From Mesoterricola silvestris (GTDB lineage: Bacteria > Acidobacteriota > Holophagae > Holophagales > Holophagaceae), in assembly GCF_030295405.1 (NCBI RefSeq), contig NZ_AP027080.1:3952001-4016000 (forward strand): a DNA stretch of 64,000 nt. The letters are read 5' to 3'. The notes under the pieces were generated by a model. The model was not told the origin of the DNA. It saw only the letters and a program-made list of their open reading frames with translations, and did not search any database. The translations under genes and the position numbers were made by a program. Shown here in pieces: positions 42,697-51,781 of this stretch. The number at the start of each line of letters is the position of its first letter. Within the stretch, counting starts at the first letter, position 1.

Positions 42697-45600
42697 GGAG
42701 CAAGCGCGCGTTCGCCTGGATCCTTCCCCTGGCGGCGGTCGGGTTCGCCGCCTCCGTGATCCCCTGGGAGAGCATGACGGAGGGCGACTGGATCTACGCC
42801 CTGGCCACCCGGTTCGCCACGGTGGACGGCCACCGGGTCCACTACCCCACCCCCACCGCCGAACTGGCCCGCCTCCTGGAGGGCCGCGGCGATCCCGGGG
42901 CCCTGCGCCACCTGGCCGAGGCCCGCCTGTCCCTGGGCGACCGCAAGGGCGCCCTGGAGGCCATGGAGCGCTGGGCCCAGGCCTCGGGCCCCGCGGCCTG
43001 GGCGGAGACGGCCCGCTGGGAGGCGGCCCATTCGGAGCCCGCCGCGGCCTTCAAGGCCGCCGAACGGGCCCTGCCGGGCCTGGATCCGGAGGAGCTGCGC
43101 GCGCTCTGCGACGAGCGGGTGGAATGGGCCCAGGCCCACCCGGACCTGGCCGACGCCATCGCCCTGCGCAGGGCCAAGGCCGAACGCTTCCCCGACGACG
43201 CGGAGGCCCTGGAGGCCTGGCTGCGGGCCCTGGAGAAGGCCGGGCGGCTGGACGAGGCCGACCAGGGGCTGGCGGCCTCCCACGCCCTGCCCCCGGAGCG
43301 GCGGCTCCTGGTGCGCTCGGACCTCAAGGCCGACCACGGCGACGCCCGCGGCGCCTTCCTGATCCTGGACGGCGCGGTGACGCAGCCCTGGAGCTCCACC
43401 TTCGAACGGGCCTACGCACGGCGGGTGGACCAGGCCGCGGGCACCGCCCCCGGCGCCTGGCGGGCCACCCTGGAGACCCGCTTCGACGCGGGCGCCCTGG
43501 CGCGGCTCCACGCCTACCTCAACGGCAAGCGCCAGGCGGGCCTGGCCACCGAGCTCCTGCGCCAGGTGGAACGGCGCCACGAAAAGGGCCTGGACCGGAA
43601 CGGCGAACTGCTCCTGTCGCGCCTCTACGCCAGCGTGGACGCGGTGCCGGAGGCCTTCCGCGCCGGCCTGGCCGCGGCCCACCTGGGCACCCCCGACCAG
43701 CAGACCGGGGACCTGGCCCTCCTGGCCCACCTGGCCCTGCGGGCCGGGGGCCGGCCCCTGGCCTGGGGCGCCTACAACGACGAGGCCTACCGCTGGGTGG
43801 CCGCGGTGGACCGCACCCCGGGGCTCTGGACCGGGGGGGTGTCCTTCCTGCTCACCGGGGTCCCCTGGAAGGAGACCCTGGACAACCTGGAATTCCAGGC
43901 CCTGCCGGATCGCACCTTCGCCACGGCCCGCGCCCTGGCCGACGCCCTGGCCCAGCGCGCCCCCAAGGATCCGGCCCTGCCCGCCCTGCGGGTGGCCATC
44001 ATGGCCCGCCACGTGGAGCGGGGCGAAGGGGCCAAGGCCCTCGCCCTCCTGCCGCTGGTGGAGGGCGGGCCCGCGGCCCAGGCCGACGAGGCCCGGAACC
44101 AGGCCCTCCTGGCCGCGCGCCAGGTGGAGGTGCCCCTGGCCGAGGAACTGCGGCTCATGAAGGCCCGTATGCGCTACGCCGCCCCGGACCGCTCCCGGCC
44201 CACCCTCCAGGGCCGGGAGGAGGGCGGCTACCAGCCCGAGGAGCCCGACGCCTCCCGGGCCTGGGCCCGCCTGGAATCCGGCAAGCCCCGGGCCCGCGGG
44301 TACTACCGGCTCCTGGACGACTTCTCGGCCCGCCTGGACCAGCGGGACGGCTCCCACCGGGCCTCCGTGGACCTCATCCTCGCCGAGCTGGACCGCCTGC
44401 CCGACGCCGAGGAGCTGTGGATGAACCTGGCCTCGCGCCTGGAGAGCTGGAACCTGGACGACGGCCTGGGGCCGCGCTACCAGGAGGCCCTCAAACGCTT
44501 CCAGGACCCCGGCATCTGGGACAAGGCCGCGCGGTGGTACGCGCGGCGCAACTACCACGCCGAGCTGCGGACCCTGGCCGCGGACGTCACGGCCCGGTTC
44601 CGGGGCTCGGAGCTGTTCCGCCGATCCAACACCCACGTGACGGTGCAGGTGCCCGACCAGCCCCCGGTGGGCGGCGGCGTGCGCATGGTCCTGTGGGCGG
44701 ACTGGGTCCGCCTCAAGGCCCTGGAGCGCTTCCCCCACAGCCCCCTGGTGTTCCGGGAGGCCGGGCGCCTCGTGACCCCCGCCCAGTGGCAGAAGGACTT
44801 CGATCCCGCCGCCGAGAGCAAGCGCACCTTCACCAAGGTCATCGTTCCCGAAGGGCTCCTGGAGGAGCGGCGCTGGGCCATCCTCTTCGCGGATCCCGCC
44901 CAGCGGGAGGCCTGGTTCGCCTCGGCCATGAAGCAGGGGACCCTGGAGACCCGCCTGGCGGCCCTGGAGGGCCGCAGGGACCGGACGCCGGTGGAGGACC
45001 TGCTGCTCTTCGAGGGCTGGGCCCGCCTCTCCCGCTTCGAGCGGGCCGTGGCGCCCGGCGAGAGCCTCTGCCGCAGCTACCCCGGCGACGGGGATTTCGC
45101 CCAGCGGCTGCTCTCCCTGCACCGCTCCCTCAACGGCCTCGAGGCCTCCCACGGGGCCCCGGCCCGGGCCCTGGTGGAGCGCGCCGCGCCCGCCCTGGAG
45201 AACCCCAACCCCCTGTGGACCGAACTGGGCGAGATGGAGGAGGACCGCGGCCGGGGCGCCGAGGCCATGGTCATCTGGCGCAACCTCCTGGCCCGGTCCC
45301 CCCGGGACCCGGCCCGCATTTCCGAACTGGCCACGCTGCTCTGGGACTACAACCACGACCGGGAGGCCCTGGACGTGGTGGAGGCCGGCCGCAAGGCCCT
45401 GGGCCGGCCCCGCTTCTACGCCTTCGAGACCGGCGTCCTGCGGGAGAACCTCAAGGACCTGGACGGGGCGGTGCGGGAGTACCTGGACGCCACCCGGCCC
45501 GAGGAGGAGGGCTACGATTCGTCCTTCGAGAACGACCAGCGTTCCCTGCGCCGCCTGGCGCAGCTCCTGGCCCGGCCCCGGGTGTACGCCCTGGTGGAGA

Positions 45601-48600
45601 AGCGCATCCGCGCCCTGGCCCCCGGCAACGCCGAGGACGAGCGCACCCTGGCGGCCTTCTTCCCCCTGGGCTCCATCACGCCCCCCGATCCCGGGCTCAC
45701 CTGGGACGCCGACACCTGGATCGACGCCATGGACCAGCCCAACGATCCCGTGGGCCGGGAGAAGCGCCAGGCCGCCAAGGAGGCTCGACGGCCCGCGGAA
45801 CACGACGCCATCGCCCGCATCGAAGCCCTGATGCTGGACAAGCTCAACGAAATGATCCCCCGGGCCACCGCCGCCGGCTTCCTGGACTTCGCCGGGCAGC
45901 AGGGCGTCTGGCGCATCGGGGAGCGCTGGCCCAAGGCCCGGGCCAAGGCCTTCGAAGGCGCGCTCATGGCGCGCCGGGCGGAGCTCGCCCCCGAGGAGGA
46001 GGAGCGCATCCGCCTGGAAATGGACCGGGCCCGGTTCCTGGCCGACAACGGCCGGGGCCAGGAGGCCGACGCCGTGTGGGCGGCCCTGGAGCCGCGCATC
46101 GGCAAGCTGCCCGAGGGCAGCGTCAAGCTCCGGGCCGAAAGCCAGAGGGCGGGCTATCTGGAGCGCACCAAGGGCGCCGCCGTCGCCGCCGCGGACTGGC
46201 GGCGCATCACGGCCCGCTACCCCTGGAGCCTGGGCCTCCTGGACGACCGCCTGGCCTTCCTGGACCGGGCCAAGCTCCCCGTGGAGGCCCTGGACCTCCT
46301 GGAGCAGACCGTGCCCCGGGCCGCCGCCGGACACCGGGAGAACCTCCTCCAGCGCCTCACCCAGGCCTCCCTGGCGGCCTCCGATCTCAAGCGCGCCCGC
46401 AGGGCCGTGGAGCAGATCCTGGCCTCCCCCGCCCTGGAGGACCCGCGCCGCCTGGCCGCGGTGCACCTCCTGGCCCGGCTTTCCTTCCGGGAGGATCCCG
46501 CCTGGGACCCCTTCCCCGTGGCCAAGGCCCAGACCCCCCTGCTCAAGCCCGAAGGGGTCGCCGACCTCTACCACGAACTGGCCCGGGCCGCCGATCTGGA
46601 GAACGCTCCGGCCCGCGGCGTGGCCCTCTGGATCGAGGCCCTCAACCGCCGCACCGAAAGGGCGTGGCTGGTGGCCGCGTCCCGTTCCACCCAGCGGGGC
46701 GGCAAGGGGCCCGAATTCCTGGCCTTCTTCGAGAAGCAGCACGAACGCAGCCCCCGGGACATGCGCTGGGCCGTGGCCGTGCGCGACATCAAGCGCTTCT
46801 TCCACGACGTGGACGGCGCGGTGGCCGCGGCCAAGGCCGCGGTGACCGTGCGCCCCGAGCAGGAGATCCTGTGGCGGGACGCCGCGGACATCCTGGAGCG
46901 CGCCGACCGCCTCCACGAGGCCGCGGACTACCTGGAGGGCTGGAACCGGCCCCGGCCCGCCAGCGAGGACGTGGCCAAGTGGCGCTCCGAGCTGTACGCC
47001 CGGGCCGGCGACCCCGCCCGGGCCCTGGCCGTGGAGCAGGACACCCTCAAGGCCCTGGCCCGGGAGGGCTCGGCCGACCCGCAGGAGACGCGCCAGCGCC
47101 GGGCCCGCGCGGCCCAGCGCCTCTTCCACAGGGGCCTGCCGGCCATGGCCGTGCGGCTTTACTCGGCCAAGGGCGACATCGGCCCCCTGGCCGCGGACGG
47201 CGAGGTGCCCCTGGAGACCCGGGTGCAGATCGGCCTCCTCACCGGCCAGATCACCCGGGTGCTGGCCGTGATCAAGGACAACCCCCAGCTCCTGCCCCAG
47301 GCCGCGGCGGCCTTCGCGGGCCACGCCAAGCCCGAGCAGAAGGAGGAGGTGCAGGCCTGGCTCCAGCGGCTCCTCCAGCCCAAGGAAAGCCCCGCCCCCG
47401 ATTCCCGGGCCCTGGACGCCTGGTGGCCCTTCATCGCGAACTCGGGCCTGGAGACGGGCCTGCGCGAGGGCCTCGCCCAGCGGCTCCTGGCCTCCCGGGG
47501 CGGCCCCTGGTTCGTGGATCCGCCCTACCCCTTCGTGCACCAGGTGGGCGAGAACCTCGTGGGCGAGACGCCGGCCACCGCCGGCCGCCCCGCCATGAAG
47601 ACCTTCCGGGAACCGGATCTCGCGGCCCTCTGGGTCCGGGACCTGGCCCGCCGGGACCGGGCCGAGGAGCTCCTCGCCTTCGTGGAGCCCCGGTGGCAGG
47701 AACTCCTGGGCCAGGTGCGGGGCGCGGCGAACGTGGGTTCCACCTCCAGCCGCCAGGCCTGGACCTGGTGGCTGGACGACCGGACCGTGCTGGAGACCTG
47801 GGCCCGCGCGGCCGCGGCCCAGCCCGGGAAAGTGAAGGACCTTTCGGACGTGATGGCCGACCGGCGCCTCTGGGACCGCTTCTGGGTCCTGGGGGCCCGG
47901 GGCTGGTCCGCGGACACGCTGGTGGCCATCCTTCCCGAGGCGCCCCGCACCGCGTGGTTCCGCTTCTGGGCCCCGGCCCCCTCCTCCGACCCCGTGCTCC
48001 AGGCCCGCAGGGGCGTGGTGGAGCGCGTGGACGCGGCCATGGCGCGCCTGGTTCAGGGCGCCGCCGGCGCCGCGGACGATCCGCTCATCGACAAGCTGCG
48101 GGGCCCCCGCACCGTGGGGGACGTGCTCGGCAAGGATCCCCGCTGGATCTGGCCGGAATTCATCCCCCGCCGGGACGGCCGGGGCGACCTGGCCGAGAAG
48201 GGCGATGACCGCGTGGCCGGCCAGGGCGTGGACCAGGGCCGGGTGCCCGGCGCCCTCTGGGGCGAACGCCCCGGGGAGGCCTGGTACGTGCTGGAGGCCC
48301 TGGCCCGCTACCGCAAGGGCGACCCCACGGCCCCCTACCTGCCCCTGGAATCCCCCCAGCGGGGCGCCGAGACGGCGCGGGCCCTGCTGGCCATGCGCCT
48401 GGCCCGGGCCCTGGGGGACCTCCCCCTGGCCCTGCGTGTGGCCGAAGGGCGGCCCGGTCCCGTCAAGGACCGCGCCTGGGTGGAGGGCAAGCTGAGCCTC
48501 CTGGCCGCCGCCGACCGCAAGCAGGAGGCCGCGGACGCCTTCCGCGCCTACGTGAAGGCCATCCAGTCCGGCCTCACCGACGCCGATTTCCAGGACCTCA

Positions 48601-50270
48601 CGGTGCTCAGCACCCGCCTGGGCCTGCCCGGCCCCCTGGAATGCCTGGACGCCTCCCGCCCCGTGGGCCCGGTCTTCCTGGCCTACCTCCAGGACCAGCG
48701 CACCGAGGCCGCCCGCGCCTTCCACACGGCGAACCCCGTGGACTTCCGCACGGCGCTCCACCGGCGCTGGGCGGGCCGGGAGGCCCAGCTCACCCGCGCC
48801 CAGGCCCAGTACTGGCTCCGCGAACTGTGGGCCACGGGCACGGCCCCGCTGCCCCCCGTGGTGCTGGCGAAGATCGGCCCCGTGTGGCCCTCGGCCTGGG
48901 CCCACCTGGGGCGGATCGTCACCCCGGAGCGCCCCGGCGCCATCGCCGCCCTGGAGAAGGCCCTGGACCCGGCCAACCATGCCCCCGCGCTCCTGGCGGA
49001 ACTGGTGCGGCCGGACGCCGACGATGCCAGCCGCCTCCTGGCGGTGCGCATCCACCTGTCCCGCAACGAACTGGAACCCGCCCTCGCCCAGGTGGACGCC
49101 ATGCTGGCGGAAACCGGCCGCATCGGGAACCTGGTTTTCGATATGACCCCGGCCCCGGAGGACACCGAAGGCGGGGAGGCCACCAACGAAGCGCCCGCCC
49201 AGAGGCCGGACCCCATGGGCCGCCTGGAAGGCTGGCTCGTCCCCTTCAAGGCCGTGGGCCGGCAGAAGCCCGTGGAGGAACGGTACCTCAAATTCCTGGC
49301 CGGCCAGCGCCGGGAGGGCGAAGTGCCGCCCGCGTCCTGGAGGCTGGCCTTCCGGCTGACCCCGGCCGCCGAGGCGCCGGCCCTGGCCCGGGAATTCGAG
49401 GAGGCCTGGTTCCGGGGCGAAGTGGCCCCCTGGTCCCTGGGCGAAATCCTGGAGACCGCGGCCCCCGTGGTGCCCCTGGAGGCCCGGCGCTGGCTTTCGC
49501 GCATGATCGATTCCCACACCTACTTCCAGGCCCGCCAGCGGGCCGGGATCCTCGAGAAGCTCAAGCTCAGGGCCGAAGCCGCCGCGAGCCTCCTTGCCTC
49601 CCGGCGAACCGACGCCTGGACCGCCCGGGAGGACGCCATGGCCTTCGATGTGTGGCGCAGGCTCACATCGCCGGGGGCGAAGGCCCCCGAATACTGGACG
49701 GGCGCGGCCGCCGTGTGGACGGGCCCGGTGTCCCTGGGCGACCGGCTCAAGGCCCACGGCCACGACGTCCTGGCGGCCCGGGCGGCCCTGCGCAGCCTCG
49801 CCCCCGGGGACGAGAACGCCCTGGCCCGGGTCCAGCGGGTCCTGGAAAACGACCGCCCCTGGGCCCGGGACCTGGACGGGGACCGCGCCCTGCTCCGCCT
49901 GCGCGCGTCCCGGAGCCTGCTGCCCCGCTCCGCCGCGGCCGCCCAGCACGCCCTGGGCCCCGTGGATCCCGAGGCCCTGGCCCGGATCCTGGCGGCGCGC
50001 CATTTCAAGGCCGCCGACATCAACGCGGCCCTGGGCGACGTGGCCCGCATCTCGGCCCGCGCGGGCCGCGAGGCCCTCACCCGCCGGACCCTGGCGGTCC
50101 TGGCGGACCGCAATGCCGCCGGCCTCAAGGCCCTCCAGGCCGAACTGGCCCCGGCGGCGGGCCGGGCCGAGGCCTTCCGCATGGAAGGGGGCCGGCCCGC
50201 CCCCATCCGCCCCCGGGACCTCACCTGGGCCCTGCTCACGAACGTGCTGAACAAGGAGGGCCGCCCATGA
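42693..50270 (+). CDS. Giant exported helical-repeat (TPR-like) protein, 2525 residues
   Basis: A single intact frame of 7578 bases. GTG 42693 overlaps the vWA stop (GTGA). The N-terminus RSKRAFAWILPLAAVGFAASVIPW is a signal or anchor. Nearly the entire chain is Ala-Leu-Arg-Glu-rich helices, with tetratricopeptide-like hairpins clearest at the start (ALRHLAEARLSLGDRKGALEAMERW, DEADQGLAASHALPPERR) and in several later stretches (DEREALD-type EAL and REYLDAT segments, REDAADILERADRLHEAADYLEGW-like around 46900). No catalytic motif is recognised. Such length and composition fit a periplasmic scaffold. Codon use is uniformly GC-rich and typical of the window, so it is native and selected. Its stop overlaps the next ATG (ATGA). 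Confidence 0.85.
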   Translation: MRSKRAFAWILPLAAVGFAASVIPWESMTEGDWIYALATRFATVDGHRVHYPTPTAELARLLEGRGDPGALRHLAEARLSLGDRKGALEAMERWAQASGPAAWAETARWEAAHSEPAAAFKAAERALPGLDPEELRALCDERVEWAQAHPDLADAIALRRAKAERFPDDAEALEAWLRALEKAGRLDEADQGLAASHALPPERRLLVRSDLKADHGDARGAFLILDGAVTQPWSSTFERAYARRVDQAAGTAPGAWRATLETRFDAGALARLHAYLNGKRQAGLATELLRQVERRHEKGLDRNGELLLSRLYASVDAVPEAFRAGLAAAHLGTPDQQTGDLALLAHLALRAGGRPLAWGAYNDEAYRWVAAVDRTPGLWTGGVSFLLTGVPWKETLDNLEFQALPDRTFATARALADALAQRAPKDPALPALRVAIMARHVERGEGAKALALLPLVEGGPAAQADEARNQALLAARQVEVPLAEELRLMKARMRYAAPDRSRPTLQGREEGGYQPEEPDASRAWARLESGKPRARGYYRLLDDFSARLDQRDGSHRASVDLILAELDRLPDAEELWMNLASRLESWNLDDGLGPRYQEALKRFQDPGIWDKAARWYARRNYHAELRTLAADVTARFRGSELFRRSNTHVTVQVPDQPPVGGGVRMVLWADWVRLKALERFPHSPLVFREAGRLVTPAQWQKDFDPAAESKRTFTKVIVPEGLLEERRWAILFADPAQREAWFASAMKQGTLETRLAALEGRRDRTPVEDLLLFEGWARLSRFERAVAPGESLCRSYPGDGDFAQRLLSLHRSLNGLEASHGAPARALVERAAPALENPNPLWTELGEMEEDRGRGAEAMVIWRNLLARSPRDPARISELATLLWDYNHDREALDVVEAGRKALGRPRFYAFETGVLRENLKDLDGAVREYLDATRPEEEGYDSSFENDQRSLRRLAQLLARPRVYALVEKRIRALAPGNAEDERTLAAFFPLGSITPPDPGLTWDADTWIDAMDQPNDPVGREKRQAAKEARRPAEHDAIARIEALMLDKLNEMIPRATAAGFLDFAGQQGVWRIGERWPKARAKAFEGALMARRAELAPEEEERIRLEMDRARFLADNGRGQEADAVWAALEPRIGKLPEGSVKLRAESQRAGYLERTKGAAVAAADWRRITARYPWSLGLLDDRLAFLDRAKLPVEALDLLEQTVPRAAAGHRENLLQRLTQASLAASDLKRARRAVEQILASPALEDPRRLAAVHLLARLSFREDPAWDPFPVAKAQTPLLKPEGVADLYHELARAADLENAPARGVALWIEALNRRTERAWLVAASRSTQRGGKGPEFLAFFEKQHERSPRDMRWAVAVRDIKRFFHDVDGAVAAAKAAVTVRPEQEILWRDAADILERADRLHEAADYLEGWNRPRPASEDVAKWRSELYARAGDPARALAVEQDTLKALAREGSADPQETRQRRARAAQRLFHRGLPAMAVRLYSAKGDIGPLAADGEVPLETRVQIGLLTGQITRVLAVIKDNPQLLPQAAAAFAGHAKPEQKEEVQAWLQRLLQPKESPAPDSRALDAWWPFIANSGLETGLREGLAQRLLASRGGPWFVDPPYPFVHQVGENLVGETPATAGRPAMKTFREPDLAALWVRDLARRDRAEELLAFVEPRWQELLGQVRGAANVGSTSSRQAWTWWLDDRTVLETWARAAAAQPGKVKDLSDVMADRRLWDRFWVLGARGWSADTLVAILPEAPRTAWFRFWAPAPSSDPVLQARRGVVERVDAAMARLVQGAAGAADDPLIDKLRGPRTVGDVLGKDPRWIWPEFIPRRDGRGDLAEKGDDRVAGQGVDQGRVPGALWGERPGEAWYVLEALARYRKGDPTAPYLPLESPQRGAETARALLAMRLARALGDLPLALRVAEGRPGPVKDRAWVEGKLSLLAAADRKQEAADAFRAYVKAIQSGLTDADFQDLTVLSTRLGLPGPLECLDASRPVGPVFLAYLQDQRTEAARAFHTANPVDFRTALHRRWAGREAQLTRAQAQYWLRELWATGTAPLPPVVLAKIGPVWPSAWAHLGRIVTPERPGAIAALEKALDPANHAPALLAELVRPDADDASRLLAVRIHLSRNELEPALAQVDAMLAETGRIGNLVFDMTPAPEDTEGGEATNEAPAQRPDPMGRLEGWLVPFKAVGRQKPVEERYLKFLAGQRREGEVPPASWRLAFRLTPAAEAPALAREFEEAWFRGEVAPWSLGEILETAAPVVPLEARRWLSRMIDSHTYFQARQRAGILEKLKLRAEAAASLLASRRTDAWTAREDAMAFDVWRRLTSPGAKAPEYWTGAAAVWTGPVSLGDRLKAHGHDVLAARAALRSLAPGDENALARVQRVLENDRPWARDLDGDRALLRLRASRSLLPRSAAAAQHALGPVDPEALARILAARHFKAADINAALGDVARISARAGREALTRRTLAVLADRNAAGLKALQAELAPAAGRAEAFRMEGGRPAPIRPRDLTWALLTNVLNKEGRP

Positions 50271-51781
50271 ATCCGCGCGCGCTGCCGATGCTCCTGGCCG
50301 CGAGCCTCCTCGCGGCCGAGGCCCCCCTGCCCCTCCCCGACGCGCCGCTGCGCCTGGTCATCCCCGATGCCCAGGCCTTCGACGCGGCGCTCACGGGCCA
50401 CTTCCGGCGCTTCCTCACCGGGGATCCCCGCGACGGCGAGCCCGTGACCGCGGCCTGGCGCCGCAGCCGCGTGGGCTCCAAGCTCGAGGACCAGTGGCAG
50501 CGGCTCTCCCCGGACCTGCCCTGGACCTGGAAGCAGATCCTCCAGCTCAAGCCCCGGTCCCTGGGCCTGGCCCTGCTGGAGGTGGGCCACCTGGAGGCGG
50601 TGCTGGTGGTGGACACGCCCCTGGCGCAGCTGCCCCTGGCCCTGCCCAAGGGCACCCCGAAGAACCACGGCGGCGTGGCCTACGCCCTGGTGACCCGGGG
50701 CGCCGCCGACGGCTCCGGGGACAAGGACCGGCGCATGGGCCTGGCCTGGGCGCGCATGGGTCCGCGCCTGCTCCTGGCCACCAGCGAGCGCGCCCTGCTC
50801 CTGGCCATCACCCAGGCCCAGGCGGGCCGCGGCCTCGAACCGCCCCTGCCGGGCCTCGTGGCCATGGAGCTGGACCTGGACGCCCTGCGCAAGGACCGGT
50901 ACTTCCGCCGGGAATTCCTGTGGCCCGAGGGCCCCGAGCGGGGCCGGGTGAAGGTGGCCCTGCGCAGCGAGGGCGGGCGCCTTGTGGAGGTGCGCCGGGG
51001 CGGCGGCGACGCGCGGCCCGGGGTCTTCACCTTCCAGGCCGCGGGGGGCGCCCAGGGCTGGGAGCCCGACGGCTCCGGCTTCTGGACCGCCTTCCGCCGG
51101 GGCCTGCTGGAGCCCCTGCCCCAGCTCCAGGACCGGCCCGTGCCGGCCCTGGCGCCCCTGCCGGAGGCCGCCGGCGCCGGCGACCCCTACGCGGTGGACC
51201 TCACGAAACCGGTCGCCGTCCCCGGCGGCGCCCAGGGGGAGGAGGGCGATCTCCTGCCCTGGAAGGCGCTCCTGGCCAAGGTCCCCGTCCCCAGCTGGGG
51301 GTTCTGGGTGACCCCCGACGGGGTGCGGCGCCTGGCCTTCCCGTGGCCGGAGGCCCGGGACGCCGAGTTCCTGGAGCTGTGCCGCGCCACCGGGGAACGC
51401 CGCGCCGGGCGCGCCACGGTGGCCAAGGTGGGCCCGGCCTCCGAGATCCGCGTGGGCCCGGGCCTGCCGGCCCTGGCCCTGCGCCGCGCCGGCGCCGTGC
51501 TGTGGGCCGCCCCCAGCGCCCGGGACCTGCAGGACGTGCCCGTCCCCAGGGCCGACGCCGCCCTGGTGCGGTGGGCCCGGGTGGACCTGGACGCGGTGCG
51601 GGCCGAGAAGGCCCGCTGGGCCAAGGCCGAAGGCCCGGCCCGGCCCGAGCAGGTGCGGCCCCTCTCGGACCAGGTGCTGGGCCTGCTGGGGTGGATCCCC
51701 GGCACCCGGAGCCTCGCGGTGGAGCGGCGGCGCACCGGGGACGGATGGGAGGAGCGGGTGACCTTCGGCGGGGCCCCTTGA
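50267..51781 (+). CDS. Secreted hypothetical protein of the envelope operon
   Basis: A 504-residue protein with a signal peptide (MNPRALPMLLAASLLAAEA). The mature part has alternating strands and helices: LRLVIPDAQAFDAALTGHFRRFL, LGLALLEVGHLEAVLVVDT, LAWARMGPRLLLATSERALLLAI, PSWGFWVTPDGVRRLAFPW and ALVRWARVDLDAVRAEKARW. The layout, with a repeated topology of strand-rich units comparing values with thresholds, resembles DUF3352-like exported proteins, but I do not recognise it with certainty. Coupled on both sides by 4-base overlaps (ATGA at 50267, TTGA at 51778), so it is probably made in equal amounts with its neighbours. Confidence 0.7.
   Translation: MNPRALPMLLAASLLAAEAPLPLPDAPLRLVIPDAQAFDAALTGHFRRFLTGDPRDGEPVTAAWRRSRVGSKLEDQWQRLSPDLPWTWKQILQLKPRSLGLALLEVGHLEAVLVVDTPLAQLPLALPKGTPKNHGGVAYALVTRGAADGSGDKDRRMGLAWARMGPRLLLATSERALLLAITQAQAGRGLEPPLPGLVAMELDLDALRKDRYFRREFLWPEGPERGRVKVALRSEGGRLVEVRRGGGDARPGVFTFQAAGGAQGWEPDGSGFWTAFRRGLLEPLPQLQDRPVPALAPLPEAAGAGDPYAVDLTKPVAVPGGAQGEEGDLLPWKALLAKVPVPSWGFWVTPDGVRRLAFPWPEARDAEFLELCRATGERRAGRATVAKVGPASEIRVGPGLPALALRRAGAVLWAAPSARDLQDVPVPRADAALVRWARVDLDAVRAEKARWAKAEGPARPEQVRPLSDQVLGLLGWIPGTRSLAVERRRTGDGWEERVTFGGAP

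Noticed and set aside
42600-50003. Very long antisense frame (about 2467 codons) opposite the giant gene
   Set aside because: In this GC-rich sequence the codon pattern of the + strand leaves long open antisense frames. The antisense product is Gly/His/Gln-rich without motifs or signal, while the + frame is coupled to its neighbours.
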